From: Rhodocyclaceae bacterium
Lineage (GTDB): Bacteria > Pseudomonadota > Gammaproteobacteria > Burkholderiales > Rhodocyclaceae
Length of the DNA: 64,000 nt
Assembly: GCA_019455325.1 (NCBI GenBank)
Contig: JACFMQ010000004.1
Coordinates: 321,247-385,246 of the forward strand
Direction of reading: 5' to 3'
Shown: one piece after another, positions 31,165-40,085 of the stretch
Position numbering within the stretch: position 1 is the stretch's first letter
Layout of the letters: each line of letters opens with the position of its first letter
Position numbers and translations under genes: made by a program
Notes under the pieces: generated by a model
Seen by the model: the letters and a program-made list of their open reading frames with translations, nothing else
The model's database searches: none
What the model was told of the DNA's origin: nothing

Positions 31165-31896
31165 ATGCGCCGACGACACATGCACGCCTTCCCCTCCCCC
31201 TGCTTCCGCGCCGGCGCGCGCGAAGGCTTCCGCGCCTTCCTGCCGCTCTCCGTGGGGCTCATTCCCTGGGCCCTAGTCACCGGCATGTCGATGGTCGGCA
31301 TCGGCATGACGCCGCTGCAGGCCATGGGCATGAACGTCATCGTCTTCGCCGGCACGGCGCAGCTCGGCACGCTGCCGCTGATCGCCGCCGGCGCGCCGCT
31401 GTGGCTGATCGTCGCCACGACGCTGGCGCTCAACCTGCGCTTCGTCATCTTCAGCGCCGCCATCGCGCAGGGCTTCCACGGCCACGGCGCCGGCACCCGC
31501 TGGCTGTGCGGCCACCTGCTCACCGACGGCGTCTTCGCCGCCTGCATGGTGAAGATGCTGGAAACCGAGGACAAGGACTGGCGGCTCGGCTACTACTTGG
31601 CGCCGTCGCTGTGGAGCTGGCTGCTGTGGCAGGTCTTCGCGCTCGTCGGCGTGCTCGCCGCCGGCTCGATCCCGAAGGACTGGTCGCTGGAGTTCATGGC
31701 GACGATCGCGCTGCTGGTGCTGCTGCTGCCGATGGCGAAGCTGCGGCCGATGCTCGCCGCCGCCGGCGCCGGCGGCGCCACGGCCGTGCTGCTGAACGGG
31801 CTGCCGCTGAAGCTCGGCCTGTTCGCGGCGATCTTCGTCGGCATCGGCGCCGGGCTGGCGGTCGACCATCGGCAGGGGAAAGGGCGGGCCGCATGA
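31165..31896 (+). CDS. azlC: Branched-chain amino acid exporter large subunit, AzlC family
   Basis: This 243-residue membrane protein with about six helices carries REGFRAFLPLSVGLIPWALVTG and NLRFVIFSAAIA, typical of AzlC (YgaZ) proteins, which with AzlD export valine and related amino acids. The start may be the ATG at 31165 or at 31180. Its stop overlaps the azlD start by ATGA. Confidence 0.92.
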   Translation: MRRRHMHAFPSPCFRAGAREGFRAFLPLSVGLIPWALVTGMSMVGIGMTPLQAMGMNVIVFAGTAQLGTLPLIAAGAPLWLIVATTLALNLRFVIFSAAIAQGFHGHGAGTRWLCGHLLTDGVFAACMVKMLETEDKDWRLGYYLAPSLWSWLLWQVFALVGVLAAGSIPKDWSLEFMATIALLVLLLPMAKLRPMLAAAGAGGATAVLLNGLPLKLGLFAAIFVGIGAGLAVDHRQGKGRAA

Positions 31897-32228
31897 CGAT
31901 ACCGTTCGACGACGCCTCACTGTGGCTGATCTTCGTCCTCGCCGGGCTGGCGACGACGCTGCCGCGCGCCAGCTTCATCGTGCTCGGCGGCCGCGTCGCG
32001 CTGCCCTCGCTGGTGCAGCGCGCGCTGCGCTACGCGCCGGCGGCGGCGCTTGCCGCCATCGTCGTGCCGGACGTGCTGCTCGTCGCCGGCGAGTTCGCTC
32101 CGCTCAACCCGAAGCTCGCCGCCGCCGGCGCGGCGGCCGGCGCCGCGCTGCTCTCGCGCAACCCGTGGCTGCCGTTCATCGCCGGCATGGGCGTGCTGCT
32201 CGCGCTGCGCCTGGGCTTCGGGCTGTAG
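31893..32228 (+). CDS. azlD: Branched-chain amino acid exporter small subunit, AzlD family
   Basis: This 111-residue membrane protein has about four helices with LAGLATTLPRASFIVLGGR and NPWLPFIAGMGVLLALRL, matching AzlD/YgaH. It is translationally coupled to azlC and converges with the outer-membrane factor gene of the RND operon, only 7 bases away. Confidence 0.92.
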   Translation: MTIPFDDASLWLIFVLAGLATTLPRASFIVLGGRVALPSLVQRALRYAPAAALAAIVVPDVLLVAGEFAPLNPKLAAAGAAAGAALLSRNPWLPFIAGMGVLLALRLGFGL

Positions 32229-32235
32229 CGCGGCC

Positions 32236-33642
32236 TCAGCCGGCCGGCGACGCCTCGTCGCCGCCGAGCGCCTTGTACAACTGCGCGGCGGCGGAGAGCA
32301 GCGCGCGCCGGGTCTGGATCACGCCCTGGCGCGCGGTGAAGGCTTCGCGCTGCGCGTCGAGCACTTCCAGGAAACTGGACACGCCCGCCTCGTAGCGCGC
32401 CTCGGCGAGGGTCAGCCGCTGCCGCTGCGTGCGGTCGAAGGCTTCCTGCGCGACGAGCTGCTCGGCCAGCTTCTCGCGCGCGACGAGCAGGTCGGCGACT
32501 TCGCGGAAAGCCTGCTGGATCGCCTTCTCGTACTCGGCGACGGCGATTTCCTTGCGCGCCTCGGCAAGGTCGAGGTTGGCCGACAGACGGCCGCCGTCGA
32601 AGATCGGCAGCGACAGCGTCGGCTGGAAGCTCCAGGCGCGGCTGCCGCCCTCGAACAGGCCCGAAAGCTCGGCGCTGGCCGTGCCGGTCGAAGCGGTCAG
32701 CGCGATGCGCGGGAAGAAGGCGGCGCGCGCGGCGCCGATGCTGGCGTTGGCGGCGAGCAGGCGCTGCTCGGCGGCGAGAATGTCCGGGCGGCGGGTCAGC
32801 GTCTCCGACGGCAGGCCGGGCGCGAGGTCGGGCACGATGCCCTGCTCGACGAGGCTGCGGCCGGCCGGCCAGTTTTCCTGCTCGACGCCGACCAGCGCGC
32901 GCAGGTAGTTGTCGGCCACCGCGCGCTGCCGTTCCAGGCTGGCCAGTTCGGCGCGCGCCGCTTCGTGCGCGCCGTCGGCCTGCAGGTAGTCGAGGTCGCC
33001 GGCCAGGCCGACCTCGCGCCGCTTGGCGACGAGGCGCAGCGTCTCGGCGCGGGCGACGACCGTCTGCCGCGCCAGCTCGGCGCGCTCATCGGCTTCCCGC
33101 AGCGTCAGGTAGGCGTCGGCAACGCCGGCGATCAGCGACAGGCGGAAGGCGCGGCGCGCTTCCTCGGTGGCCAGGAAGGAGGCTTTCGCCGCCTCGCTCA
33201 GGCTGGCCACGCGGCCCCAGAAATCGAGTTCGAACGAGACCAGCGAGACGTTCACGTCGTAGCGCCGCGAGACCATGCTGCGGCCGGCCGAGTTCAGGTC
33301 GGCCGGCGTGCGCGAGGCGCTCTCGCCGGCGCCGACGTTGAAGTTCGGCAGACGGTCGGCGCGCTGCACGCCGTAGAGCGCGCGCGCTTCGTCGACGCGG
33401 GCGACGGCGATGCGCATGTCGCGGTTGTGTTCGAGCGCGGCGGCGATCAGCGCCTGCAGCCGCGCGTCCGGGAAGTAGTCGCGCCAGTCGAGCGCGGCCG
33501 CGGCGCGGACGCCGTCGGCGCGCACCGTCGCCGGCCACTGCTGCGACACCGGCGGCGCCGGCCGCAGGTACTCGGGAACGAACGAGCAGCCGGCGGCGAG
33601 CGCGGCGGCCAGCGCGACGGCGAGGGTGGCGGGCTTACGCAT
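32236..33642 (-). CDS. RND efflux outer-membrane factor, OprM/NodT family
   Basis: This 468-residue outer-membrane lipoprotein has lipobox LAAGC (Cys about 19) and the two-repeat OEP architecture, with WRDYFPDARLQALIAAALEHN and DFWGRVASLSEAAKA. It forms the exit duct of the tripartite pump encoded upstream. The start at 33642 overlaps the RND gene by 8 bases. This is the last gene of the operon. Confidence 0.94.
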   Translation of the reverse strand: MRKPATLAVALAAALAAGCSFVPEYLRPAPPVSQQWPATVRADGVRAAAALDWRDYFPDARLQALIAAALEHNRDMRIAVARVDEARALYGVQRADRLPNFNVGAGESASRTPADLNSAGRSMVSRRYDVNVSLVSFELDFWGRVASLSEAAKASFLATEEARRAFRLSLIAGVADAYLTLREADERAELARQTVVARAETLRLVAKRREVGLAGDLDYLQADGAHEAARAELASLERQRAVADNYLRALVGVEQENWPAGRSLVEQGIVPDLAPGLPSETLTRRPDILAAEQRLLAANASIGAARAAFFPRIALTASTGTASAELSGLFEGGSRAWSFQPTLSLPIFDGGRLSANLDLAEARKEIAVAEYEKAIQQAFREVADLLVAREKLAEQLVAQEAFDRTQRQRLTLAEARYEAGVSSFLEVLDAQREAFTARQGVIQTRRALLSAAAQLYKALGGDEASPAG

Positions 33643-36600
33643 GGTTCTTGTCCTCGGCGGAGCCATCGGTATCGTCGGCGTGTCGGCGCGGGTGGCTGGG
33701 GAAGACGCGCTGCACGACCAGGAAGAAGACCGGCACCAGGAACACGGCGAGCGCCGTGGCGGCGATCATGCCGCCCATGACGCCGGTGCCGATGGCGTGC
33801 CGGCTGGAGGCGCCGGCGCCGGTCGAGATGGCGAGCGGCAGCACGCCGACGATGAAGGCGATGGAGGTCATCAGGATCGGCCTAAAGCGCAGGCGGCAGG
33901 CCTCGACGGCCGCCTCGATGGTGCTCATGCCCTGCTCCTTCAGCTCGCGCGCGAACTCGATGATGAGGATGGCGTTCTTCGAGGAGAGGCCGATGATGGC
34001 GATCAGGCCGACCTTGAAGTAGACGTCGTTCGGCAGCCCGCGCAGGTGCACGGCGGCGAGCGCGCCGAAGACGCCGAGCGGCACGACGAGGATCACCGAG
34101 AAGGGGATCGACCAGCTCTCGTAGAGCGCCGCCAGGCAGAGGAAGACGACGATCAGCGAGATGGCGAAGAGCAGCGGCGCCTGCGCGCCCGAGAGGCTTT
34201 CCTCGAACGAGGTGCCCGACCACTCGTAGCCGATGCCCGCCGGCATCTGGCCGGCGATGTCGGCCATCGCCGCCATCGACTCGCCGGTGCTCTTGCCGTG
34301 CGCCGGGTTGCCGGAAAGCTTGAGCGCCGGCACGCCGTTGTAGCGGTCGAGCTTGGGCGAACCGACGATCCAGCGCGGCGTGACGATCTCGGAGAGATGC
34401 ACCATCGTTCCCTGCTTGTTGCGCACCGGCACCGCCAGCAGATCCTCCGGCCGCGTGCGTGTGCCGGCCTCGGCCTGCATCTGCACGCGCAGGATGCGGC
34501 CCTGGCGCTCGAAGTCGTTGATGTAGGCGGTGCCGAACAGCGACTGCATGGTTTCGTTGAGCGTCGCCATGTCGATGCCGAGCGTCTGCGCCTTTTCGCG
34601 GTCCACGTCGAGCAGCAGTTGCGGGCCGGGCGGCATGCCTTCGAGGCGCGTGCCGGTGAGCGACGGATGCCGGCCGGCGATCTGCAGGGCCAGATCCTTG
34701 GCTTCGTCCAGCTTCTCGCGGCCGAGGCCGCCGCGGTCCTGCAGGCGGAAGTCGAAGCCGCCGACGGCGGCGAGTTCGGGGATGGACGGCGGGCTGATCG
34801 AGAAGATCATCGCCTGCTTGACGCCGAAGAGCGCCATGTTCGCCTTGCGGATCAGCGACTGCGCGGCGCTTTCCGGCGCCTTGCGCTCGTCCCAGTCCTT
34901 GAGGCGGACGAAGATCAGGCCGGCGTTCTGGCCGCGCCCGGAGAACGAGAAGCCGATGATGCCGATGGTGTGGTCCACCTCCGGCTGCTTGAGGAAGTAC
35001 CGCTCGGCCTCGGCGACCACCTCCTGCGTGCGCTCCTGCGTGGCGCCCGGCGGCAGTTGCACCATGGTGATGAAGTAGCCCTGGTCCTCTTCCGGCAGGA
35101 AGCTGCCGGGCAGCTTCATGAACATCCAGCCGGCGGCGACGAGGATCGCGCCGTAGACCGCCAGCCAGCGCCCCGGACGGCCGAGCATGCGGCGCACGGC
35201 GGCGACGTAGCCGTTCGTCGTCCGCGCGAACATGCGGTTGAACCAGCCGAAGAAGCCGGTGGTCGGCAGCACCTCGTGGCCGCCCGGCGCGTGCTTGAGC
35301 ATGGTCGCGCACAGCGCCGGCGTCAGCGTCAGCGCCATCAGCGCCGAGAAGAGCATGGTCAGCACCAGCGTCACCGCGAACTGCCGGTAGATGGCGCCGA
35401 CGGCGCCGGGGAAGAAGGCCATCGGCACGAACACCGCCGAGAGCACCAGGGTGATGCCGATAATGGCGTTGATGATCTGATCCATCGCCTTGCGCGTCGC
35501 CTCGCGCGGGGCAAGCCCCTCGGTGCTCATGATGCGCTCGACGTTCTCGACGACGACGATGGCGTCATCGACGACGATGCCGATGGCCAGCACCATGGCG
35601 AAGAGCGTCAGCACGTTGATCGAGTAGCCCATCACGTAGAGGCCGACGGCGGCGCCGACCAGCGAGATCGGCACGACGATGGTCGGGATCAGCGTCGCCC
35701 GGAAGTTCTCCAGGAACAGGTACATGACGATGAAGACGAGGAAGATCGCTTCGAGCAGCGTCTTCACCACTTCCTTGATCGAGATGTCGATGAACGGCGT
35801 CGTGTCGTAGGGCACGTCCCAGGCCACGCCGACAGGGAAGAACTTCGCCAGATCCTCCATCCTGGCGCGCACCGCGCGCGCCGTTTCGAGCGCGTTCGCC
35901 CCCGGTTGCAGCTTGACGCCGATGGCTGCCGTCTCCTGGCCGTCCAGGCGCGCGTTGATGCTGTAATCCTGGGCGCCGAGTTCGACCTCGGCGACGTCCT
36001 TGACGCGCACCGTGGCGCCGTCCGCCTGCGCGCGCACGACGATGTTGCCGAATTCCTCGGTCGTAGACAGCCGGCCGCGCATGACGATCGACGCGGCGTA
36101 TTCCATGCCCGGCCGCGCCGGCGCCTGGTTGATCTCACCGACGGCGAGCTGCACGTTCTGGCTGCGCACCGCCGCGATCACGTCGCCCGGCGTCAGGCGG
36201 AAACTTTCCAGCCTCTCCGGCTTCACCCACAGCCGCATCGAATACTCGGAGCCGAACAGTTGCGCCTCGCCGACGCCCGGCACGCGGCGGATCGGATCGA
36301 GCAGGTTGGCCGCCGTGTAGCTGGCCAGATCGACGCGGCGCAGGCTCTGATCCGGCGAGTAGATGGCGACGAACATCAGGTAGTTGCGCCGCGTCTTCGT
36401 CACCGTCACGCCGAGGCGGCGAACGTCGTCGGGCAGCCGCGCCTCGACGCGCTTGATGCGGTTCTGCGCCTCGACTGAGGCGATGTCCAGGTTGGTGCCG
36501 GTGCGGAAGGTCAGGTTGATCGTGCCGACGCCCTGCTCGGACGCGGAATCCATGTAGAGCAGGTTCTCGATGCCGTTCATCTCCTGCTCGATGAGAGCGA

Positions 36601-36787
36601 CGACGGTGTCCTCCATCACCTTCGCCGAGGCGCCGGGATAGTTGGCCGAGATGGCCAGCGCCGGCGGCGCCACTTCCGGGTACTGGGCAACGGGGAGGCT
36701 GCGCACGGCCAGTATGCCGGCGAGCAGGATGACGATGGCGATCACCCAGGCGAAGACCGGGCGATCGATGAAGAATTTGGCCAGCAC
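33635..36787 (-). CDS. RND multidrug efflux pump, HAE1 (AcrB/MexB) family
   Basis: This 1050-residue, 12-helix inner-membrane pump starts MLAKFFIDRPVFAWVIAIVI and contains the proton-relay pair in GIVVDDAIVVVENVER and the conserved KNAILIIEFARE. Length and helix layout are those of hydrophobe/amphiphile efflux pumps. It lies between the adaptor and the outer-membrane factor, making a complete MexAB-OprM-type system that should expel drugs, dyes or solvents. The natural substrate is unknown. Confidence 0.96.
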   Translation of the reverse strand: MLAKFFIDRPVFAWVIAIVILLAGILAVRSLPVAQYPEVAPPALAISANYPGASAKVMEDTVVALIEQEMNGIENLLYMDSASEQGVGTINLTFRTGTNLDIASVEAQNRIKRVEARLPDDVRRLGVTVTKTRRNYLMFVAIYSPDQSLRRVDLASYTAANLLDPIRRVPGVGEAQLFGSEYSMRLWVKPERLESFRLTPGDVIAAVRSQNVQLAVGEINQAPARPGMEYAASIVMRGRLSTTEEFGNIVVRAQADGATVRVKDVAEVELGAQDYSINARLDGQETAAIGVKLQPGANALETARAVRARMEDLAKFFPVGVAWDVPYDTTPFIDISIKEVVKTLLEAIFLVFIVMYLFLENFRATLIPTIVVPISLVGAAVGLYVMGYSINVLTLFAMVLAIGIVVDDAIVVVENVERIMSTEGLAPREATRKAMDQIINAIIGITLVLSAVFVPMAFFPGAVGAIYRQFAVTLVLTMLFSALMALTLTPALCATMLKHAPGGHEVLPTTGFFGWFNRMFARTTNGYVAAVRRMLGRPGRWLAVYGAILVAAGWMFMKLPGSFLPEEDQGYFITMVQLPPGATQERTQEVVAEAERYFLKQPEVDHTIGIIGFSFSGRGQNAGLIFVRLKDWDERKAPESAAQSLIRKANMALFGVKQAMIFSISPPSIPELAAVGGFDFRLQDRGGLGREKLDEAKDLALQIAGRHPSLTGTRLEGMPPGPQLLLDVDREKAQTLGIDMATLNETMQSLFGTAYINDFERQGRILRVQMQAEAGTRTRPEDLLAVPVRNKQGTMVHLSEIVTPRWIVGSPKLDRYNGVPALKLSGNPAHGKSTGESMAAMADIAGQMPAGIGYEWSGTSFEESLSGAQAPLLFAISLIVVFLCLAALYESWSIPFSVILVVPLGVFGALAAVHLRGLPNDVYFKVGLIAIIGLSSKNAILIIEFARELKEQGMSTIEAAVEACRLRFRPILMTSIAFIVGVLPLAISTGAGASSRHAIGTGVMGGMIAATALAVFLVPVFFLVVQRVFPSHPRRHADDTDGSAEDKNHA

Positions 36788-36790
36788 GGC

Positions 36791-37948
36791 TTATTTCTCC
36801 TGCGTCGGTTGCGGCGCCGACCCGGCGGCGGCCGGCGGATTCCACGGCACCGGCTTGACGGTGCCGCCGGGGCGCGTCTTCATCAGACCTTCGACGATCA
36901 CCTGCTCGCCTTCCTTGAGGCCGTCAGTGACGATCCACGCGTTGCCGCTCATGCCGCTGGTCTTGATCTGGCGGACGCCGACCTTGCCTTCGCTGTCGAC
37001 GACGAGCACATTCGGCCCGCTCACCGTCATCTGCACGGCGCGCTGCGGCACGCGCACGACGCGCTCGGCCGTGGCCTGCGGGAAGCGGATGCGGACGAAC
37101 ATGCCGGGCAGCAGCTCGCGCTTCGGATTCGGGAACTGCGCGCGCAGCGACACGGCGCCGGTGGCCGGATCGACGGCGAGGTCGGAGAAGAGCAGCTTGC
37201 CGGGCAGCGGATAGACGCTGCCGTTTTCCAGCACCAGTTCCACCTGCGCCCGGTCGGCCGCCTTCCAGCGGCCGGAGTTCACCGCCTCACGCAATGCCGC
37301 CAGCTCGGCGCCGGACTGCGTGAAGTTGGCGTAGAGCGGGTCGATCTGCTCGATGGTGGCGAGCGGCGTCGCCTCGCCGCGGCCGACCAGCGCGCCCTCG
37401 GTGACCAGCGAGCGGCCGATGCGGCCGGAGATCGGCGCCGGCACGCGCGTGTTCTCCAGATCCAGCCGGGCGCGCGCCAGCGCCGCCTCGGCCTGCTTCA
37501 GGCGGGCGACGGCGGTGTCGAACTCCTGCTGGCTGACCGCCTTGATGTCGAGCAGCGGCCGGTAGCGATCGACGAGCAGCCGCGCCGTGTCGACGTCGGC
37601 GCTCGCCGCGTCGAAGGCCGTGCGGTAGGTGCGCGGGTCGATCTCGTAGAGCAGCGCGCCCTCGCGCACGTCGGAGCCTTCGGTGAACAGCCGCTTCTCG
37701 ACGATGCCCTCGACGCGCGCGCGCACCTGCGCCGTGCGCCAGGCTTGCAGGCGGCCGGGCAGATCGCGCGTGAGCACCGCGTCGCCGTAGCCGACGGTGA
37801 GCACGGCGACCTCCAGCGGCGGCGGCGCGGCGCCGCCGGCGGCCGCGCCATTCTTGGCGGCGTCGTTGCCGCAGGCGGCGAGCAGGGCGGCCGCGGCGAA
37901 TGCGGCGAGCACGGAGACGGGACGGAGCGGGGAAATCGTTCGATTCAT
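36791..37948 (-). CDS. RND periplasmic adaptor, AcrA/MexA family
   Basis: This 385-residue lipoprotein has lipobox LLAACG, the barrel-sandwich segments LPGRLQAWRTAQVRARVEGI and PISGRIGRSLVTEGALVG, and an alpha-hairpin between them. It is the membrane-fusion adaptor of the tripartite pump. The ATG at 37948 is preferred over 38002. The pump gene follows after 3 bases. Confidence 0.95.
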   Translation of the reverse strand: MNRTISPLRPVSVLAAFAAAALLAACGNDAAKNGAAAGGAAPPPLEVAVLTVGYGDAVLTRDLPGRLQAWRTAQVRARVEGIVEKRLFTEGSDVREGALLYEIDPRTYRTAFDAASADVDTARLLVDRYRPLLDIKAVSQQEFDTAVARLKQAEAALARARLDLENTRVPAPISGRIGRSLVTEGALVGRGEATPLATIEQIDPLYANFTQSGAELAALREAVNSGRWKAADRAQVELVLENGSVYPLPGKLLFSDLAVDPATGAVSLRAQFPNPKRELLPGMFVRIRFPQATAERVVRVPQRAVQMTVSGPNVLVVDSEGKVGVRQIKTSGMSGNAWIVTDGLKEGEQVIVEGLMKTRPGGTVKPVPWNPPAAAGSAPQPTQEK

Positions 37949-37961
37949 GGTCGGCAAGTCC

Positions 37962-38561
37962 TCAGGGGGCGAGCGTATCGGGATGGTCGGGGGCAAAGGC
38001 ACGCAGGAAACAGTCGACGATGCGCGCGGTCCGGTCCGGCGCCACGTCGTCGGGGAGGGTCGAAGCGAGCAGGCGGCGGCTGCGCTCCATGCCGGCGAGC
38101 ATGCTCAGCAGCATGTCGGTGGCGAAGGCCGGATCGTCGCGGCGCAGCCGGCCGTCGGCCATGGCCCGGCCGATCAGCTCTTCCAGGCAACTGGCGGTCG
38201 TGCCGGGGCCGGCGGCGAACACCGCCTGCGCGAGCTGCGGCACGCGCGGCGCCTCGGCTACCAGCACGCGGTGCAGCGACAGGCCGACCTCGCCGAGCAC
38301 CTTCTCGCGGTAGATGGTGGCGAAGCGCAGCAGGGTCGCGCGCAGGCCGCCGGCGAAACCGTCGAGCGAGACGAGAACGTCGCAGGCCATCTGCTTCGCC
38401 GCCGCCGCGAACAGCTCGTCCTTGCCGGAAAAATGGTGGTAGAGCGTCTGCTTGGCGACGCCGGCGCGGCGGGCGATCTCGTCGACGCAGGTGCGGTAGC
38501 CGGTTTCGGCGAAGGCCTGCGTCGCGGCATCGAGAAGTTTCTGGCGGGTGTCGCTGCTCAT
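37962..38561 (-). CDS. TetR/AcrR-family repressor of the efflux operon
   Basis: This 199-residue regulator has an N-terminal helix-turn-helix (CVDEIARRAGVAKQTLYHHFSGKDELF, residues about 23-48) and a C-terminal TetR_C domain. Unlike classical acrR it is not divergent but first in the pump operon, 13 bases upstream of the adaptor gene. A symmetric site overlapping its promoter suggests autorepression, so ligand binding should raise the whole operon. Confidence 0.93.
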   Translation of the reverse strand: MSSDTRQKLLDAATQAFAETGYRTCVDEIARRAGVAKQTLYHHFSGKDELFAAAAKQMACDVLVSLDGFAGGLRATLLRFATIYREKVLGEVGLSLHRVLVAEAPRVPQLAQAVFAAGPGTTASCLEELIGRAMADGRLRRDDPAFATDMLLSMLAGMERSRRLLASTLPDDVAPDRTARIVDCFLRAFAPDHPDTLAP

Positions 38562-38660
38562 TGAATCTGAATCCGATCGGTCGAAAATGCGCCTGCCACG
38601 CCCGCGCGCCCCACGGCCGAGGGAAAACGGGACGGGTGCCATGCAATGGCCGGCGGCAGT

Positions 38661-38707
38661 ACTGGACTAGACCGTCCAGTCTAAACCACCCAAAAGCGCC
38701 GGGTCAA
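38661..38707 (-). promoter_or_regulatory. Promoter and operator of the TetR-efflux operon
   Basis: On the minus strand TTGACC (38702-38707) and TAGACT (38678-38683) are 18 bases apart. ACTGGAC-N6-GTCCAGT (38661-38680) is a perfect inverted repeat that overlaps the -10 edge and the start point. It is the expected site for the TetR protein encoded 100 bases downstream. Confidence 0.6.
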
Positions 38708-38756
38708 ACCGGGAATCGAGGCCATACCAGCACATCGGTACCGCGAGCATCAAAAC

Positions 38757-38838
38757 ATGATGCATATCAACATTTCCTGATACACATCACGGTCAGTTGA
38801 CATAGATCAAAACCTTACGAAATATAGGGCCATAACAT
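38757..38838 (+). promoter_or_regulatory. Tandem FNR/ANR boxes and promoter of ompW
   Basis: TTGACATAGATCAA (38797-38810) matches TTGAT-N4-ATCAA with one mismatch, and ATGATGCATATCAA (38757-38770) matches it with one mismatch. Their centres are 40 bases apart. TAACAT (38833-38838) can serve as -10, which places the boxes near -41.5 and -81.5. This fits oxygen-responsive activation. The rest of the 324-base gap upstream of ompW belongs to the TetR promoter. Confidence 0.6.
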
Positions 38839-38885
38839 CGGCATCAATCAAAAACATTTATCAACCATCCGATCAGGGAGCCCAT

Positions 38886-39536
38886 ATGCGTTGCACTTTG
38901 AAACTTCTGGCACTTTCCACAGCCCTCCTCGCCGCCCTCCCGGCTGCCGCGCAGCAGTCGGCCGCCGAAGGCAACTGGCTGGTCCGCGTCCGCGCCGTCA
39001 ACGTCGACACCGCCAACAAGTCGACGCCGATCAGCGCCCTCGGCGTGCCGTCCGGTGCCATCCATGTCGCCGACAAAGTCTATCCGGAACTCGACGTCAG
39101 CTACTTCTTCACGAAGAACTTCGCCGCCGAGCTGATCCTGACCGTGCCGCAGAAGCACAACGTGAAAGTCACCGACAGCGCCATCGGCCGCATCGACGCC
39201 GGCAGCTTCTACCTGCTGCCGCCGACGCTGACTGCGCAGTGGCACTTCAATCCGGAGGGTACCTTCCGCCCGTACGTCGGCGTCGGCGTCACCTACTCCG
39301 ACTACTCGCGCGTCAAGCTGTCGGCCGCGGGCATCAACCTGAAGCTCGACGACAACTACTTCGGCCCGGCGGTCCAGGCCGGCTTCGACGTTCAGCTCGG
39401 CAAGCAGTTGTTCCTGAACTTCGACATCAAGAAGGCGCACGTGCGCAGCGACCTGAAGACCGACGCCGGCGTCAAGCTGTCCCGTCTCAAGGTCGACCCG
39501 CTGCTCGTCGGCATCGGCCTCGGCTGGCGCTTCTGA
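38886..39536 (+). CDS. ompW: OmpW-family outer-membrane protein
   Basis: This 216-residue protein has a signal peptide cleaved after ALPAAAQ (about residue 23) and forms an eight-strand beta-barrel ending LVGIGLGWRF. Segments GNWLVRVRAVNVDT, HVADKVYPELDVSYFFTKNFAAELI and FRPYVGVGVTYSDYS are characteristic of OmpW. The family is linked to small hydrophobic molecule uptake and anaerobic adaptation. FNR-type boxes upstream fit that. Confidence 0.93.
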   Translation: MRCTLKLLALSTALLAALPAAAQQSAAEGNWLVRVRAVNVDTANKSTPISALGVPSGAIHVADKVYPELDVSYFFTKNFAAELILTVPQKHNVKVTDSAIGRIDAGSFYLLPPTLTAQWHFNPEGTFRPYVGVGVTYSDYSRVKLSAAGINLKLDDNYFGPAVQAGFDVQLGKQLFLNFDIKKAHVRSDLKTDAGVKLSRLKVDPLLVGIGLGWRF

Positions 39537-40085
39537 CCGACCGCAGGGGGCATGCCGTCCGCGCGTGCCCCCGCGCCGCAGGGACAGCCGGCCATGCCGA
39601 TGGCTGTCCCACTGCGCCTGCTGCGGGCGGGAGGCACGGCCTTCCCACTCGAGACGACGAAGCCGAGATGATTCATCGGCGAATCCTGTAAAGACCATTG
39701 AGTCCGTAGAGCCGGCCGCCCGCGAATGGGTGACTCGGTTCGATCATTGATTGCCGGTGGCTTGAGCCGGCTGGGTACATTCCGCCCGCCGAAGTTGTGG
39801 GCTTTTTCTATTACGACGGCTCGTCGGGCAGTCTGGCTTCCCATTTGCGTTTTGGTGGCTGCAGCCGCCCTGGAATGCCGCGTCCAGATCAGCGTAATCC
39901 GGAGCGTTTCGGGCGGATAACGGTAGGTCGATCCCAGCCTGCTCCAGTTCGTTTTCACCATTAAAAACAATTAATTATCAACCCTGGAACGGGACAGATG
40001 CACGCGTTCGGTAAAAAAACCGGGCATACGAAGTAGGACGGCGGTGGGATATGGCACAGAAACCATACAGACCGCTCATATGTAA
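39537..40085. other. 549-base gap without a convincing gene
   Basis: Two hairpins follow ompW: GGGGGCA / TGCCCCC (39546-39572) and GGGACAGCC / GGCTGTCCC (39581-39610). Neither has a T tract. Short open frames on both strands show no domain, ribosome site or family resemblance. GC falls towards the end, where the AT-rich inverted repeat GATAAAAAT / ATTTTTATC (40088-40107) overlaps the presumed start of the next gene. No transposon ends were recognised. Confidence 0.6.

Noticed and set aside
39392-39970. A 192-codon minus-strand frame downstream of ompW
   Set aside because: Overlaps the end of ompW, has biased Arg/Pro/Ser composition, no ribosome site and no recognised domain.
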